NCBI RefSeq assembly: GCF_025962655.1 | Contig: NZ_JAGFPE010000007.1 | Span: 1-64,000 of the forward strand | Length of the DNA stretch: 64,000 nt | Direction: 5' to 3' | From: Candidatus Symbiopectobacterium sp. NZEC151 | GTDB lineage: Bacteria > Pseudomonadota > Gammaproteobacteria > Enterobacterales > Enterobacteriaceae | In this document: positions 47,032 to 56,835 of the stretch, piece by piece | Position numbering within the stretch: position 1 is the stretch's first letter | Layout of the letters: each line of letters starts with the position of its first letter | Notes under the pieces: generated by a model | Seen by the model: the letters and a program-made list of their open reading frames with translations, nothing else | Told to the model about the DNA's origin: nothing | The model's database searches: none | Position numbers and translations under genes: made by a program

Positions 47032-48081
47032 ATGAAAATCCTGGTGATCGGCCCGTCATGGGTGGGCGACATGATGATGTCCCACAGCCTGTATCGTTCG
47101 CTCAAAGCGCAGTACCCGGATGCACAGATTGATGTCATGGCGCCGGCCTGGTGCCGTCCGCTGCTGGCCCGTATGCCGGAAGTGCGTCAGGCGTTGGCGA
47201 TGCCGCTCGGGCACGGCGCGCTGGCATTAGGTGAACGTCGACGTTTAGGTGTCTCGCTGCGCGAACAGGGTTACGATCGGGCCTATGTGTTGCCGAACTC
47301 GTTTAAATCCGCGCTGGTGCCCTTCTTTGCCAAGGTGCCAGAGCGTACTGGCTGGCGCGGCGAAATGCGTTATGGCTTGCTTAACGATGTGCGGGTATTG
47401 GACAAAGCAGCGTTCCCTCTGATGGTACAGCGCTATGTCGCACTGGCCTATCCGCGCGACCAGATTCACCGGGCTGAAGATCTTCCGCAGCCGCTGTTAT
47501 GGCCGCAGCTACAGGTTACACAGGCAGAAATCGACGCCGTGCTCCCCACTTTTGATTTAGTAAGCGAGCGCTCACTTATTGGTTTCTGCCCCGGCGCTGA
47601 ATTTGGCCCGGCCAAGCGCTGGCCGCACTATCACTATGCCAGCCTGGCGCAAACGCTGATCGAACGCGGCCATCACGTTGTCCTGTTCGGCTCAGCCAAG
47701 GACAACGAGGCGGGAGAAGCGATACGCGACACCTTGCCCGAATCCCTGCGTGCCTTTTGCACCAATCTGGCCGGCAAAACGTCACTGGATCAAGCCGTGG
47801 TGCTGATCGCCGCCTGTCACGCTGTGGTCAGCAATGACTCCGGATTAATGCACGTGGCAGCCGCGTTAAACCGCCCTCTGGTGGCACTCTATGGCCCCAG
47901 CAGTCCGGATTTCACGCCGCCGCTGTCACATCAGGCCAACGTTATCCGTTTGATTACCGGCTATCATCGCGTGCGTAAAGGCGATGGCGAGCAGGGATAT
48001 CACCAAAGCCTGATTGATATTCAGCCTGAGCGCGTGCTGGAAGCCTTGACGCCTTACCTCCAGAAACAGGATTATCGCTAA
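47032..48081 (+). CDS. waaF: ADP-heptose:LPS heptosyltransferase II (WaaF)
   Basis: GT9 family enzyme adding the second heptose of the inner core at the cytoplasmic face. It has 349 residues. The N-terminus MKILVIGPSWVGDMMMSHSL is the acceptor-site loop, while GFCPGAEFGPAKRWP (about 185-199) and SNDSGLMHVAAAL (about 262-274) are the sugar-nucleotide site signatures. Its TAA overlaps the waaC start by one base (TAATG). Confidence 0.96.
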   Translation: MKILVIGPSWVGDMMMSHSLYRSLKAQYPDAQIDVMAPAWCRPLLARMPEVRQALAMPLGHGALALGERRRLGVSLREQGYDRAYVLPNSFKSALVPFFAKVPERTGWRGEMRYGLLNDVRVLDKAAFPLMVQRYVALAYPRDQIHRAEDLPQPLLWPQLQVTQAEIDAVLPTFDLVSERSLIGFCPGAEFGPAKRWPHYHYASLAQTLIERGHHVVLFGSAKDNEAGEAIRDTLPESLRAFCTNLAGKTSLDQAVVLIAACHAVVSNDSGLMHVAAALNRPLVALYGPSSPDFTPPLSHQANVIRLITGYHRVRKGDGEQGYHQSLIDIQPERVLEALTPYLQKQDYR

Positions 48082-49100
48082 TGCGGGTGCTGATCGTTAA
48101 AACCTCTTCCATGGGCGATGTTTTGCACACGCTGCCTGCCTTGACGGACGCCATGCGCGTCATCCCCAACTTGCGATTTGACTGGGTGGTGGAAGAAGGG
48201 TTTGCCCAGATCCCTACCTGGCACGTCGCCGTTGACCGCGTGATCCCGGTTGCTATCCGCCGCTGGCGTAAAAGCTGGTTCAGCGCAGAAACGCGGCGTG
48301 AACGCACGCAATTTAAGCAACAACTGCGAGAACGCCAGTATGATGCCGTGATCGATGCACAGGGTTTGCTGAAAAGTGCGCTGTTGGTCACGCGTCTCGC
48401 ACGCGGGAAAAAGCATGGTTTAGACAGCAGCAGCGCGCGTGAGCCGCTGGCCAGCATTTTCTATAACTACCGGCACCGCATTGCACGGCAGCAGCACGCC
48501 GTCGAACGCATTCGTGCGCTTTTCGCGGCCAGCCTGAGCTACCGTAAGCCCAGTGAGCGGGGGGACTACGGTATCGCCCAGCATTTTCTGGCAGCACCGC
48601 CGGAAGATGCCGGACGCTATCTGGTATTCCTGCACGCCACCACACGCGATGAAAAGCATTGGCCCGAATCTCACTGGCTCGAACTGATCGCCAGCCTGCA
48701 ACCGTCAGGATTGCGCATTAAGCTCCCCTGGGGCGCAGAGCATGAACATCAGCGTGCGCAGCGCCTCGCTGCCGATTTCCCTCACGTCGAGGTGTTACCG
48801 CGCCTGAGTTTGCAGCAGGTGGCCGCCGTGCTGGCGGGCGCACAAGCGGTGGTATCCGTCGATACCGGCCTGAGTCACCTGACGGCGGCATTGGATCGTC
48901 CCAATATCACGCTCTATGGCCCTACCGATCCTGGGCTCATTGGCGGATATGGTCTCAATCAGGTGGTAGAACAATCTGAAAATCGCCACATGAGCGCCAT
49001 CTCTGCCGACGCGGTCCGGCAAAAGCTGTCAGAGCTGGTAGACTTACAGCCTCTCGACACGATTCCCCTGCACACATCGGTGCCAAGCGCGCTTCCGTAA
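48081..49100 (+). CDS. waaC: ADP-heptose:LPS heptosyltransferase I (WaaC)
   Basis: Adds the first heptose to Kdo2-lipid A. It has 339 residues, somewhat longer than the 319 of E. coli because of its C-terminal tail. GT9 signatures are MRVLIVKTSSMGDVLHTLPA at the N-terminus, FLHATTRDEKHWPE (about 183-196) and SVDTGLSHLTAALD (about 258-271). It is translationally coupled to waaF. Confidence 0.96.
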   Translation: MRVLIVKTSSMGDVLHTLPALTDAMRVIPNLRFDWVVEEGFAQIPTWHVAVDRVIPVAIRRWRKSWFSAETRRERTQFKQQLRERQYDAVIDAQGLLKSALLVTRLARGKKHGLDSSSAREPLASIFYNYRHRIARQQHAVERIRALFAASLSYRKPSERGDYGIAQHFLAAPPEDAGRYLVFLHATTRDEKHWPESHWLELIASLQPSGLRIKLPWGAEHEHQRAQRLAADFPHVEVLPRLSLQQVAAVLAGAQAVVSVDTGLSHLTAALDRPNITLYGPTDPGLIGGYGLNQVVEQSENRHMSAISADAVRQKLSELVDLQPLDTIPLHTSVPSALP

Positions 49101-49180
49101 AGGCTTGCGCTGGGGCTACACTCATGCCATCCCTGATGGTCGAGATAACGGGGATAGCCCTTGCTACGTGACCCAATGAT

Positions 49181-50458
49181 ATGTTGAATGCTTTAAGATA
49201 CAGTTGGGCAAAATACCCCGCAGTAAGCGCCTCGTTAACCACGAATACGCTGTTTCCAGGGTGCATGCTGACTCTGGCCGTGATGCCATTTAGCACCATC
49301 ATCGCCGGATGGCTGTTTTATTTGACTGGGGTGTCTGCCGCACTGTATGTGGTTACGCATGTAAAACAGATTCTAGCCGCAAAACGGCTGTTGATATTGC
49401 CCATATTGTTGCTACTGATGGGCTGCCTCAACCTTGTTTGGTTTACGCTTTACTATCAACCCGACACGCTTTTTACCGATGTCTACTCCGCTTATCGCAC
49501 CGCCGGGCATGCAGCGATGCTCGGTGCGTTTATTCTGTTAGCCGCATGCCACCTGCCACATGAAAACCAGCCCGTCGTGAGAATCGGCTCCTTCGCAGTT
49601 TGTGTGATGACGCTGGCTTATGCGCTATTTCAGTCCGTTTTTCACGATATGCACCGTGTGGGCCTGATCTTTGGTCCGGCAACCAGCGCGGCCTATTTTA
49701 TGACGTTTATCGGCGCCCTGAGTGCGCAGGCATTACTCACGCTCAATGTACGCTACAAATATTATCTCTATTTATTCCATTTCTTACTGGTGACCAGTGC
49801 CATCATCCTGACCCAGACACGGGCGGCCATTTTTGTTTATCCCCTGATTGGGGCGATGATCCTGTTATCGGAGGTGCGTCATAATAGACGTACCTTGCTT
49901 AAGGGCGTGCTGGGCTCCATCGTGACGCTAACGCTCTGCATTGCACTGTTCCACGACACGATCCATAAACGCACCAGTGATTTGATCAATGACATGCGCA
50001 GTTACAGCCAGAACAACAGTCAAACCTCGGTAGGCGCACGGTTTGCCATGGTGCAATCCGGCATGGACGCAGGGCTTGCTGCACCGTTCGGGCAATCCGC
50101 CGAGCGGCGCGCGGAAGATATCACCGCCCTCGCACAGCAGACGCCAGCCATGAGGGGCGCGGTGAGCTACCTGAACGTGCATCTGCATAACGATGCGATT
50201 GAAGCTTTTTCATTGAAAGGCTGGCCCGGTGCGCTACTGATTGTTTTGTTTTATCTCGCGCTCTCTTATTTTTCGATTTTTGTGCTGCGCAGCCACTTCT
50301 CCATTGCGCTGTTATTTGCCTTACTTATGTTTGGCTTGAGTGATGTCATTCTCTTTGCTCGAGATATGTTAATGGCGTGGCTGGTCACGTTGTGTCTTGG
50401 CATGACACTGACGGGAAAATGGACCCGCCCTGCCTGCGCGCAAGCCCCCTCAGCCTAG
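49181..50458 (+). CDS. waaL: O-antigen ligase (WaaL)
   Basis: Inner-membrane ligase that joins undecaprenyl-linked O-antigen to the finished core on the periplasmic side. It has 425 residues with about eleven to twelve hydrophobic segments. The Wzy_C-type periplasmic loop (about 255-345) carries the conserved [17 protein letters not shown] histidine motif, and an essential-type arginine lies in TQTRAAIF (about 211). The first 28 residues are atypical and lack a good ribosome site. The next ATG, at 49265 after CAGGGTG, may be the true start. Confidence 0.88.
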   Translation: MLNALRYSWAKYPAVSASLTTNTLFPGCMLTLAVMPFSTIIAGWLFYLTGVSAALYVVTHVKQILAAKRLLILPILLLLMGCLNLVWFTLYYQPDTLFTDVYSAYRTAGHAAMLGAFILLAACHLPHENQPVVRIGSFAVCVMTLAYALFQSVFHDMHRVGLIFGPATSAAYFMTFIGALSAQALLTLNVRYKYYLYLFHFLLVTSAIILTQTRAAIFVYPLIGAMILLSEVRHNRRTLLKGVLGSIVTLTLCIALFHDTIHKRTSDLINDMRSYSQNNSQTSVGARFAMVQSGMDAGLAAPFGQSAERRAEDITALAQQTPAMRGAVSYLNVHLHNDAIEAFSLKGWPGALLIVLFYLALSYFSIFVLRSHFSIALLFALLMFGLSDVILFARDMLMAWLVTLCLGMTLTGKWTRPACAQAPSA

Positions 50459-50574
50459 CGTAATTATCGCTGTGAGAGGCATACAGCTTTTAGTACCATA
50501 GCGGTATAAAATAGTAGAGCGTGTGTATTTATTTATGTGACGCCTGAGAACAATCCGGATAATAGCGCGTAGTT

Positions 50575-50613
50575 CACTGGTAGCTGAAAAGCCAGGGGCG
50601 GTAGCGTGGTCAT
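50575..50613 (+). promoter_or_regulatory. JUMPstart sequence with ops element for RfaH
   Basis: The ops core GGCGGTAGCGTG lies at 50597-50608, preceded by CACTGGTAGCTGAAAAGCCA, the usual JUMPstart lead. It sits 40 bases upstream of the waaQ GTG. Paused RNA polymerase here recruits RfaH, which is encoded at 12754-13242. Confidence 0.92.
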
Positions 50614-50648
50614 TTTCTGGTTTAAGTGCGTTGACTGAAGGAAAGCGA

Positions 50649-51731
50649 GTGAGCCTCAAAACCCTTACCTATAGCCGGATCTTGATTGTAAAGCTGCGTT
50701 TTCATGGGGATATGCTGCTGACTACGCCGCTTATCAGCACGCTAAAAGCGCGCTACCCAAAGGCCGCGATTGATGTGTTGCTCTACCAGGACACCATCCC
50801 TATCCTTTCCAAGCACCCGGATATCCACCGGTTATACGGTTTGAAAAGAAAAACCGCTGGCGCAATGGAGAAAATCAGTGATTTTGTCACCATGCGCAAC
50901 ACACTTAAACGCAACCGCTATGACCTGATTGTGAATTTGGCCGACCAATGGCCAATAGCGCTGCTGATTAAATCGTTGAACTGCCCTTACAGTCTCTCCA
51001 TTCAACGCGGAGGAGCCCGGCAGTCACTGTGGCGCGCCTGTTTCACCCACTGTCTGGAACCAACGGGGCAACATATCGTTGAGCAGAACTTCTCTTTGCT
51101 CGCCCCTCTGGATGTGCCAGAACAAGACAGAACTCGGCCGCTGTCGCTGTACTACGGCCCGGAAGACGCGGAACGCGTTTTTGCCCTTGCGCCTGAGTTA
51201 ACGGCAACGCCTTATGTGGTCATTCAGCCGACTGCCAGACAGTCTTTTAAATGCTGGGATAACGATAAATTTGCACAGGTCATTGATCATCTGAAACAGC
51301 AAGGATTAGAGGTCGTCCTTACCTGTGGCCCAGGTGCCGAGGATGTGGCGGTGGTGAATGAGATCCACACCCTGTGCGAACACAAACCTACTCTGTCGCT
51401 TGCCGGTAAAACGCATTTTCTCGAACTGGCAGCGTTAATCGACAAAGCCGTGCTTTATATCGGCGTCGACTCAGCACCAATGCACATGGCGGCAGCGCTC
51501 GCGACGCCAACAATTTGCCTGTTTGGACCGACGGATCACCGTAAATGGAGCCCTTGGTCAGATAACCATATTGTTCTCTGGGCGGGAGACTACACCGCCA
51601 TGCCCGAGAGAAAGTATCTCGATAGAAATAAAAAATACCTGTCATGTATCCCTGCTCAGGACGTTATTCAAGCCGCAGAAAAACTGCTGGCCTGCCCCAC
51701 GGGTGCTCCACTAAATACGGCAGAAAGATAA
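50649..51731 (+). CDS. waaQ: LPS heptosyltransferase III (WaaQ)
   Basis: GT9 enzyme adding the branch heptose to the inner core. It has 360 residues from the GTG at 50649, which has GAAGGAAAG just upstream; a TTG six codons earlier also keeps frame. The acceptor loop is ILIVKLRFHGDMLLTTPL near the N-terminus, with IQPTARQSFKCWDNDKF (about 197-213) and IGVDSAPMHMAAALATP (about 277-293). It is first in the ops-controlled operon. Confidence 0.94.
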   Translation: MSLKTLTYSRILIVKLRFHGDMLLTTPLISTLKARYPKAAIDVLLYQDTIPILSKHPDIHRLYGLKRKTAGAMEKISDFVTMRNTLKRNRYDLIVNLADQWPIALLIKSLNCPYSLSIQRGGARQSLWRACFTHCLEPTGQHIVEQNFSLLAPLDVPEQDRTRPLSLYYGPEDAERVFALAPELTATPYVVIQPTARQSFKCWDNDKFAQVIDHLKQQGLEVVLTCGPGAEDVAVVNEIHTLCEHKPTLSLAGKTHFLELAALIDKAVLYIGVDSAPMHMAAALATPTICLFGPTDHRKWSPWSDNHIVLWAGDYTAMPERKYLDRNKKYLSCIPAQDVIQAAEKLLACPTGAPLNTAER

Positions 51732-51741
51732 GGAATTCCGC

Positions 51742-52866
51742 ATGAAAATTGCCTTCTGCTTGTATAAATATTTCCCGTTTGGCGGCCTGCAACGCGATTT
51801 TCTCAGTATTGCTCAGGCCTGCGTCAGGCAGGGTCACCGCGTGCGTGTGTATGTCTTGTCCTGGCAGGGAGAAGAGCCAGAAAATCTTGAGATTATTTTG
51901 GTACCCACTGTCGGTATCAGCAATAACACGCGGCATCAACGCTACAGTGAGTGGGTTCAACATCATTTGCAATTGCACCCAGCCGATCGCGTGGTGGGGT
52001 TCAACAAAATGCCTGGGCTAGATTTTTATTACGCCGCTGACGTGTGCTACGCAGAAAAAGTTGAGCAGGAGAAGGGATTTTTCTATCGCTTAACGCCGCG
52101 CTACAAGCACTATGCCGCGTTTGAAAAAGCAGTGTTCAGCCCAGGCGTGAAAACCAAAATGCTGATGCTGACTCAGCGCCAGATTGCAGATTTTAAAAAA
52201 CATTATGGCACGCAGGATGAGCGTTTTCTGATTCTTCCGCCGGGCATTGCACTGGACAGAAAATATGACCAGCAGGCACCCGACGTTCGCCAGACCTTTC
52301 GTCATACGCATAATATCCCAGAAAGCGCTCGGGTTTTACTGCAAGTCGGCTCTGATTTCAAGCGTAAGGGCGTCGAGCGCAGCCTGCGCGCCGTTGCCAG
52401 CCTGCCGGAAAACCTACGGAAACAGGTCGTTTTTCTGGTTGTCGGCCAAGACAAACCCGATCGTTATCAGACGCTGGCAGGTCAGTTAGGCATTGATAAG
52501 CAGGTGCATTTTTTTGCTGGACGTAGCGATGTTCCTGATTTTATGGCCGCCGCAGACCTGCTCCTCCATCCTGCACATCAGGAAGCCGCAGGCATCGTGT
52601 TACTTGAAGCGATCACTGCCGGGCTACCGGTTATCGTGACGCAAGTGTGTGGCTATGCGTTCCATATCGATAAGGCGCAAGCAGGCCAGGTTATCGCCTC
52701 CCCCTTTAGTCAGGAAGCGCTGAACGCTGCGCTGCACATCGCATTAGAACAAACGGAAACCTTGCATCGTTGGTCGGAGAATGCCCGGCATTATGCCGAT
52801 ACGGAAGATCTTTACAGCTTACCGGAAAAAGCCGCACTGCTGATTTCGGGCCAGGATCGTCACTAA
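51742..52866 (+). CDS. waaG: LPS core glucosyltransferase I (WaaG)
   Basis: GT4 retaining enzyme that adds the first outer-core glucose to heptose II. It has 374 residues as in E. coli. The N-terminal MKIAFCLYKYFPFGGLQRDF loop, the basic GSDFKRKGVERSL segment (about 203-215) and the E-x7-E pair Glu281/Glu289 in EAAGIVLLE are in place. It is followed without spacing by waaP (TAA then ATG). Confidence 0.95.
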   Translation: MKIAFCLYKYFPFGGLQRDFLSIAQACVRQGHRVRVYVLSWQGEEPENLEIILVPTVGISNNTRHQRYSEWVQHHLQLHPADRVVGFNKMPGLDFYYAADVCYAEKVEQEKGFFYRLTPRYKHYAAFEKAVFSPGVKTKMLMLTQRQIADFKKHYGTQDERFLILPPGIALDRKYDQQAPDVRQTFRHTHNIPESARVLLQVGSDFKRKGVERSLRAVASLPENLRKQVVFLVVGQDKPDRYQTLAGQLGIDKQVHFFAGRSDVPDFMAAADLLLHPAHQEAAGIVLLEAITAGLPVIVTQVCGYAFHIDKAQAGQVIASPFSQEALNAALHIALEQTETLHRWSENARHYADTEDLYSLPEKAALLISGQDRH

Positions 52867-53676
52867 ATGAAAAGTGTCATTACGTTAAAAGAGCCGTTCG
52901 CCTCACTCTGGCAAGAACATGACCCGTTTGAAGAAGTCAAAAAACTGGATGGCGATGTCTTTCGCGCATTAGAGAGCCGTAAAACATTACGTTTCACCTT
53001 GGCCGGACGCTCGTGGTTTATCAAAATACATCGCGGCACGGCATTGAAAGAGGCTCTAAAAAACCTGCTTTCATTGCGCCTGCCCGTATTGGGTGCCGAT
53101 CGCGAATGGAACGCGATTCACCGCTTACGCGATCTCGGCGTAGACACCATGACCGGAGCAGCATTTGGTCAACGCGGGTTAAACCCGCTACAACGCGAAT
53201 CTTTTATCATTACTGAAGATTTAAGCCCGGCAATCAGTCTGGAAGATTACTGCGCCAACTGGCCGCAGAATCCGCCAATGCATGCCGAAAAGCGGCGACT
53301 GATTCGCCGCGTGGCAGAAATGGTGAGAAAGATGCATGCCGGCGGCGTTAATCACCGCGATTGCTATATTTGCCATTTCTTGCTGCGCCAGCCTTACCAG
53401 CCGACCGATAAACAATTTACACTTTCGGTCATCGACCTGCATAGGGCGCAACTTCGCGAGCGTGTTCCGCTGAGATGGCGTAATAAAGATCTTATCGGCC
53501 TCTATTTCTCCTCACTCGATATTGGGCTGAGCAAACAGGATCTGTTGTTTTTCCTGAAGATCTATTTTGATCAGCAGCCATTGCGTACTACGCTGCGTCA
53601 GGAACAAGCGCTGTTTCACGAAGCATTTACCAAAGCAGAAAAAATTCGAGAAAGAACGGAGCGCAAGGCGCTTTAA
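52867..53676 (+). CDS. waaP: LPS core heptose I kinase (WaaP)
   Basis: Phosphorylates heptose I, important for outer-membrane stability. It has 269 residues against 265 in E. coli. The kinase-like catalytic loop is [10 protein letters not shown] with Asp165 as catalytic base. The metal-binding Asp is in [12 protein letters not shown] (about 193-204), and FIKIHRG (about 51-57) gives the ATP lysine. Confidence 0.95.
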   Translation: MKSVITLKEPFASLWQEHDPFEEVKKLDGDVFRALESRKTLRFTLAGRSWFIKIHRGTALKEALKNLLSLRLPVLGADREWNAIHRLRDLGVDTMTGAAFGQRGLNPLQRESFIITEDLSPAISLEDYCANWPQNPPMHAEKRRLIRRVAEMVRKMHAGGVNHRDCYICHFLLRQPYQPTDKQFTLSVIDLHRAQLRERVPLRWRNKDLIGLYFSSLDIGLSKQDLLFFLKIYFDQQPLRTTLRQEQALFHEAFTKAEKIRERTERKAL

Positions 53677-53696
53677 CCCGAGCCCTGATTATCATT

Positions 53697-54773
53697 ATGA
53701 ATATACTTTTCGTCGGTGAGGCTACATCCGGTTTCGGCGGGATTGAAACGGTAATAAAAAAAGTCACCAGCTTCCTGGAAAATGACCAAGACGCTGAAAA
53801 CACCTATACCTTATATTTTCTCTGCCGCGATAACCGCATGGATAAAGCCTGGCTGGAAGGAAAGCACTATATTTGCCATCGTTCCGGTATCAAGATCTCC
53901 TTTCTGCGTAGAATGAGCCACGCGTGTGCACTGGCGCGCTTCATTAAACAGAATCAACCCGATACGGTGATTGCTTTTGATGCACCATCCTGTCGAGTTG
54001 CGGCACAAGCGATCCGTTACAGTAAGAAAACACTGCCGCTGATTTCATGGCTGCACTACTCACTCGATCACAAAAAGCATGCCGAACAGGCACTGGTCGC
54101 AGATCATCACTTGGCTATCAGTTCCGGCATCAAGCAGCAATTAATAAAACGTGGCGTGCCTCCCGAACGCATCTCTGTGATTTTTAATCCGGTCACGCCA
54201 CAAAGCATCGTGATTCCGCGACCAACGGATAAAGCCGTATTTATCTATGTCGGGCGTCTCAAGTTTGAGGGGCAAAAGCGTATCAAAGATATGCTGGATG
54301 CCTTTTCTGGTTTGAAGGGCGAATGGGAATGCCATTTTATTGGTGATGGTTCAGATACCGAAGTCTGCCAGGCCTACGCGCAACAACGGGGTATTGCAGA
54401 TCGTTTGCATTGGCACGGATGGCAAGAAAAACCGTGGGAATATGTTCAGACAGAGATCAAGCAAGTCTCGGCTTTTGTCATGAGTTCTGCTTTTGAGGGG
54501 CTTCCGATGACACTGCTTGAAGCCATGTCTTATGGGATTTATTGCGTTAGCAGCGATTGCCCATCGGGCCCAGGTGATATCATCAAGAATGGTGTGAATG
54601 GGCAACTTTATCCACCGGGTGATACGCACCATTTCGTGAAAACATTATCTCAATTGCAAACGAATGAAATAAATTCAAGCATCGAAGAGATCAAAAACTC
54701 TATCAGTGAGTTTTATGATAAAAATTATTATGCTAAATTTATAAACGCGATCGCGATTGAAAAGAACAGATGA
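53697..54773 (+). CDS. GT4 glycosyltransferase, WaaB-like (LPS core galactosyltransferase)
   Basis: GT-B transferase of 358 residues resembling the E. coli core UDP-galactose transferase WaaB in length, position and N-terminus (MNILFVGEATSGFGGIETVI). The donor-side motif is FEGLPMTLLEAMSYG with Glu267 and Glu275. The central VIFNPVTPQ and FIYVGRLKFEGQKR are typical of GT4. The sugar transferred cannot be read from sequence. Base use turns AT-rich in its last third. Confidence 0.85.
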   Translation: MNILFVGEATSGFGGIETVIKKVTSFLENDQDAENTYTLYFLCRDNRMDKAWLEGKHYICHRSGIKISFLRRMSHACALARFIKQNQPDTVIAFDAPSCRVAAQAIRYSKKTLPLISWLHYSLDHKKHAEQALVADHHLAISSGIKQQLIKRGVPPERISVIFNPVTPQSIVIPRPTDKAVFIYVGRLKFEGQKRIKDMLDAFSGLKGEWECHFIGDGSDTEVCQAYAQQRGIADRLHWHGWQEKPWEYVQTEIKQVSAFVMSSAFEGLPMTLLEAMSYGIYCVSSDCPSGPGDIIKNGVNGQLYPPGDTHHFVKTLSQLQTNEINSSIEEIKNSISEFYDKNYYAKFINAIAIEKNR

Positions 54774-54796
54774 AAAACTAATAAAGTGGTGACCTT

Positions 54797-55810
54797 GTGT
54801 ATTTTAACACTGAGCATGTAATAAAAGAAAAAATAATATTAAACCATAATATTAATGACTCATCTAACGAGGCTTTTAATATAGCCTACGGTATAGACAA
54901 AAACTTCATATTTGGCTGTGGAATATCCATAGCGTCTATTTTATTGCATAATAAAAATAAAAAAATTGCATTTCACATCTTTACTGATTTTTTCGACGAA
55001 ACGAACATTGCTGAATTTACAGACCTTTGTCATCAATACAATACGCAGATTGTCGTTTACATCATAAATTGTGATGAATTAAAACAATTACCAAGCACTA
55101 AAAATTGGTCTTATGCAACATACTTTCGTTTTATCATTGCTGATTTTTTCAATAATGTGTTAACCACCGTTCTTTATCTTGATGCTGACATTGTCTGCAA
55201 TGCAGATCTGGATGAATTGATTAACCTTGATTTGATAGATCATACAGCTGCGGTTGTCTGCGAGGGTGAAAAGCCCTGGTGGACTAAACGCGCCCTTGCA
55301 TTGGGAGACGCAGAAATAAGCAATGGCTATTTCAATGCTGGCTTTCTTTTAATAAATATACCACGTTGGGGAGAGCAGGATATCAGTCGACAGGCGATGT
55401 CACTTCTTGCTGACGATGATGTAAAACAAAAAATATCGTTTTTAGACCAAGACATATTAAATATTTTATTTGTAAACAAAGTTTTGTTTCTAGATAAAAG
55501 ATACAACACCCAATTCAGCATTAATTATGAATTGAGTGAAAACAAAAAAACACTGACACCAATTACAAAAAACACCGTGTTTATTCATTACATTGGACCA
55601 ACCAAACCGTGGCATGCATGGGCTAGCGACTACGATTCTTCCCGCTACTTCATGACAGCAAAACAGCATTCACCATGGAAAGAGACTAAACTACTCAAAG
55701 CTCATTCGGCCAATCAGTTACGCTATTGTGCTAAGCATCAATTCCACAATAAAAAAATCCTTTCAGGCTTAAAAAGTTATTTCTTGTACTTTTTAAGAAA
55801 GATCAGCTGA
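54797..55810 (+). CDS. GT8 LPS core glycosyltransferase, WaaI/WaaO-like (copy 1)
   Basis: Retaining hexosyltransferase of 337 residues. The UDP-sugar and metal motif is LYLDADIVCNADLDEL, with Asp129 and Asp131. The segment EAFNIAYGIDKNFIFG near residue 26 and the C-terminal IHYIGPTKPWHAW are signatures of WaaI/WaaO/WaaJ enzymes. The start is GTG at 54797 after GGTGA. The sequence is visibly AT-rich compared with waaG. It is a tandem paralogue of the next gene. Confidence 0.88.
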   Translation: MYFNTEHVIKEKIILNHNINDSSNEAFNIAYGIDKNFIFGCGISIASILLHNKNKKIAFHIFTDFFDETNIAEFTDLCHQYNTQIVVYIINCDELKQLPSTKNWSYATYFRFIIADFFNNVLTTVLYLDADIVCNADLDELINLDLIDHTAAVVCEGEKPWWTKRALALGDAEISNGYFNAGFLLINIPRWGEQDISRQAMSLLADDDVKQKISFLDQDILNILFVNKVLFLDKRYNTQFSINYELSENKKTLTPITKNTVFIHYIGPTKPWHAWASDYDSSRYFMTAKQHSPWKETKLLKAHSANQLRYCAKHQFHNKKILSGLKSYFLYFLRKIS

Positions 55811-55833
55811 TTTTATTCTAGAAATAATAAATC

Positions 55834-56823
55834 ATGTACTTTGACAACAGCATAGTAAAAAATAAGCTAGCATTTTTGGGTGCTAAAGAAGGCAACACTG
55901 AAAAAGCATTACATATTGCGTATGGTATTGATAAGAACTTTTTGTTTGGCGCTGCCGTTTCCGCAACATCAGCTATTATAAATAATAAAATCCCCATTAC
56001 CCTGCACTTTTTCACCGACACGATAGATGATGATGATAGCCATCGTTTCAAGAAAATGGCTGCTAAATTTAATACAAACATCTATATATATCATATCGAC
56101 AATACCCCTTTAAAAAACCTACCAACAAAAAACTGGCCATACTCAGCATATTATCGACTGATAGCATTCGATTATCTCGCGTTGTCGATAGATCGTTTGT
56201 TATATCTTGACGCTGATATTGTTTGCAAAGGCCCGCTTGATCAGTTAGCAAACTTATCTTTTGATGACAATGTTTGCGCAGTGGTTCCTGATATTAAGGA
56301 AATGCACAAGAAAGCAGTAGATAGATTACACTGCCCTGAACTGGATGGTCACTATTTCAACTCGGGTATGATGTTGATGGACTTAAGTAAATGGCATCAG
56401 CAGTCGTTCACCGCCAAAGTCATCGCTTTTATTCTCGGTAATGTGGAACTAAAATATCCTGATCAAGATGCACTTAATATTCTGTTATTGAAAAAAACGC
56501 ATATTTTACCAAGAAAATACAACTGCATTTTTAGTATAAAAAGCGAGTTAAGCGATCGGAGTCATCAGAAATATAACAACATCATTAACGACGACGCGGC
56601 TTTAATTCATTATGTTGGCACAACTAAACCATGGAATGAGTGGGGACAATACCCATCAACAATTTTCTTCCAAAAAGCATATCTAGCCTCAGAATGGCAT
56701 GATGTGCCGTTACTTAAACCGCGAACACCTTTGCAATGGAAGAAAAAGTCAAAACATGAGTTCCGAAAATATCACTTATTTAGCGGAATTTTGGCAAGAT
56801 TAAAATATATCACAACAAAATAA
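55834..56823 (+). CDS. GT8 LPS core glycosyltransferase, WaaJ/WaaR-like (copy 2)
   Basis: Second GT8 enzyme, 329 residues, with LYLDADIVCKGPLDQL (Asp126, Asp128), ALHIAYGIDKNFLFG near residue 25 and IHYVGTTKPWNEW near the end. It likely adds the next hexose after copy 1, as WaaO and WaaJ/WaaR do in E. coli and Salmonella. Which sugar is added is not decidable here. It is AT-rich, with short spacers on both sides. Confidence 0.88.
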   Translation: MYFDNSIVKNKLAFLGAKEGNTEKALHIAYGIDKNFLFGAAVSATSAIINNKIPITLHFFTDTIDDDDSHRFKKMAAKFNTNIYIYHIDNTPLKNLPTKNWPYSAYYRLIAFDYLALSIDRLLYLDADIVCKGPLDQLANLSFDDNVCAVVPDIKEMHKKAVDRLHCPELDGHYFNSGMMLMDLSKWHQQSFTAKVIAFILGNVELKYPDQDALNILLLKKTHILPRKYNCIFSIKSELSDRSHQKYNNIINDDAALIHYVGTTKPWNEWGQYPSTIFFQKAYLASEWHDVPLLKPRTPLQWKKKSKHEFRKYHLFSGILARLKYITTK

Positions 56824-56835
56824 GAGAATCGTTTC

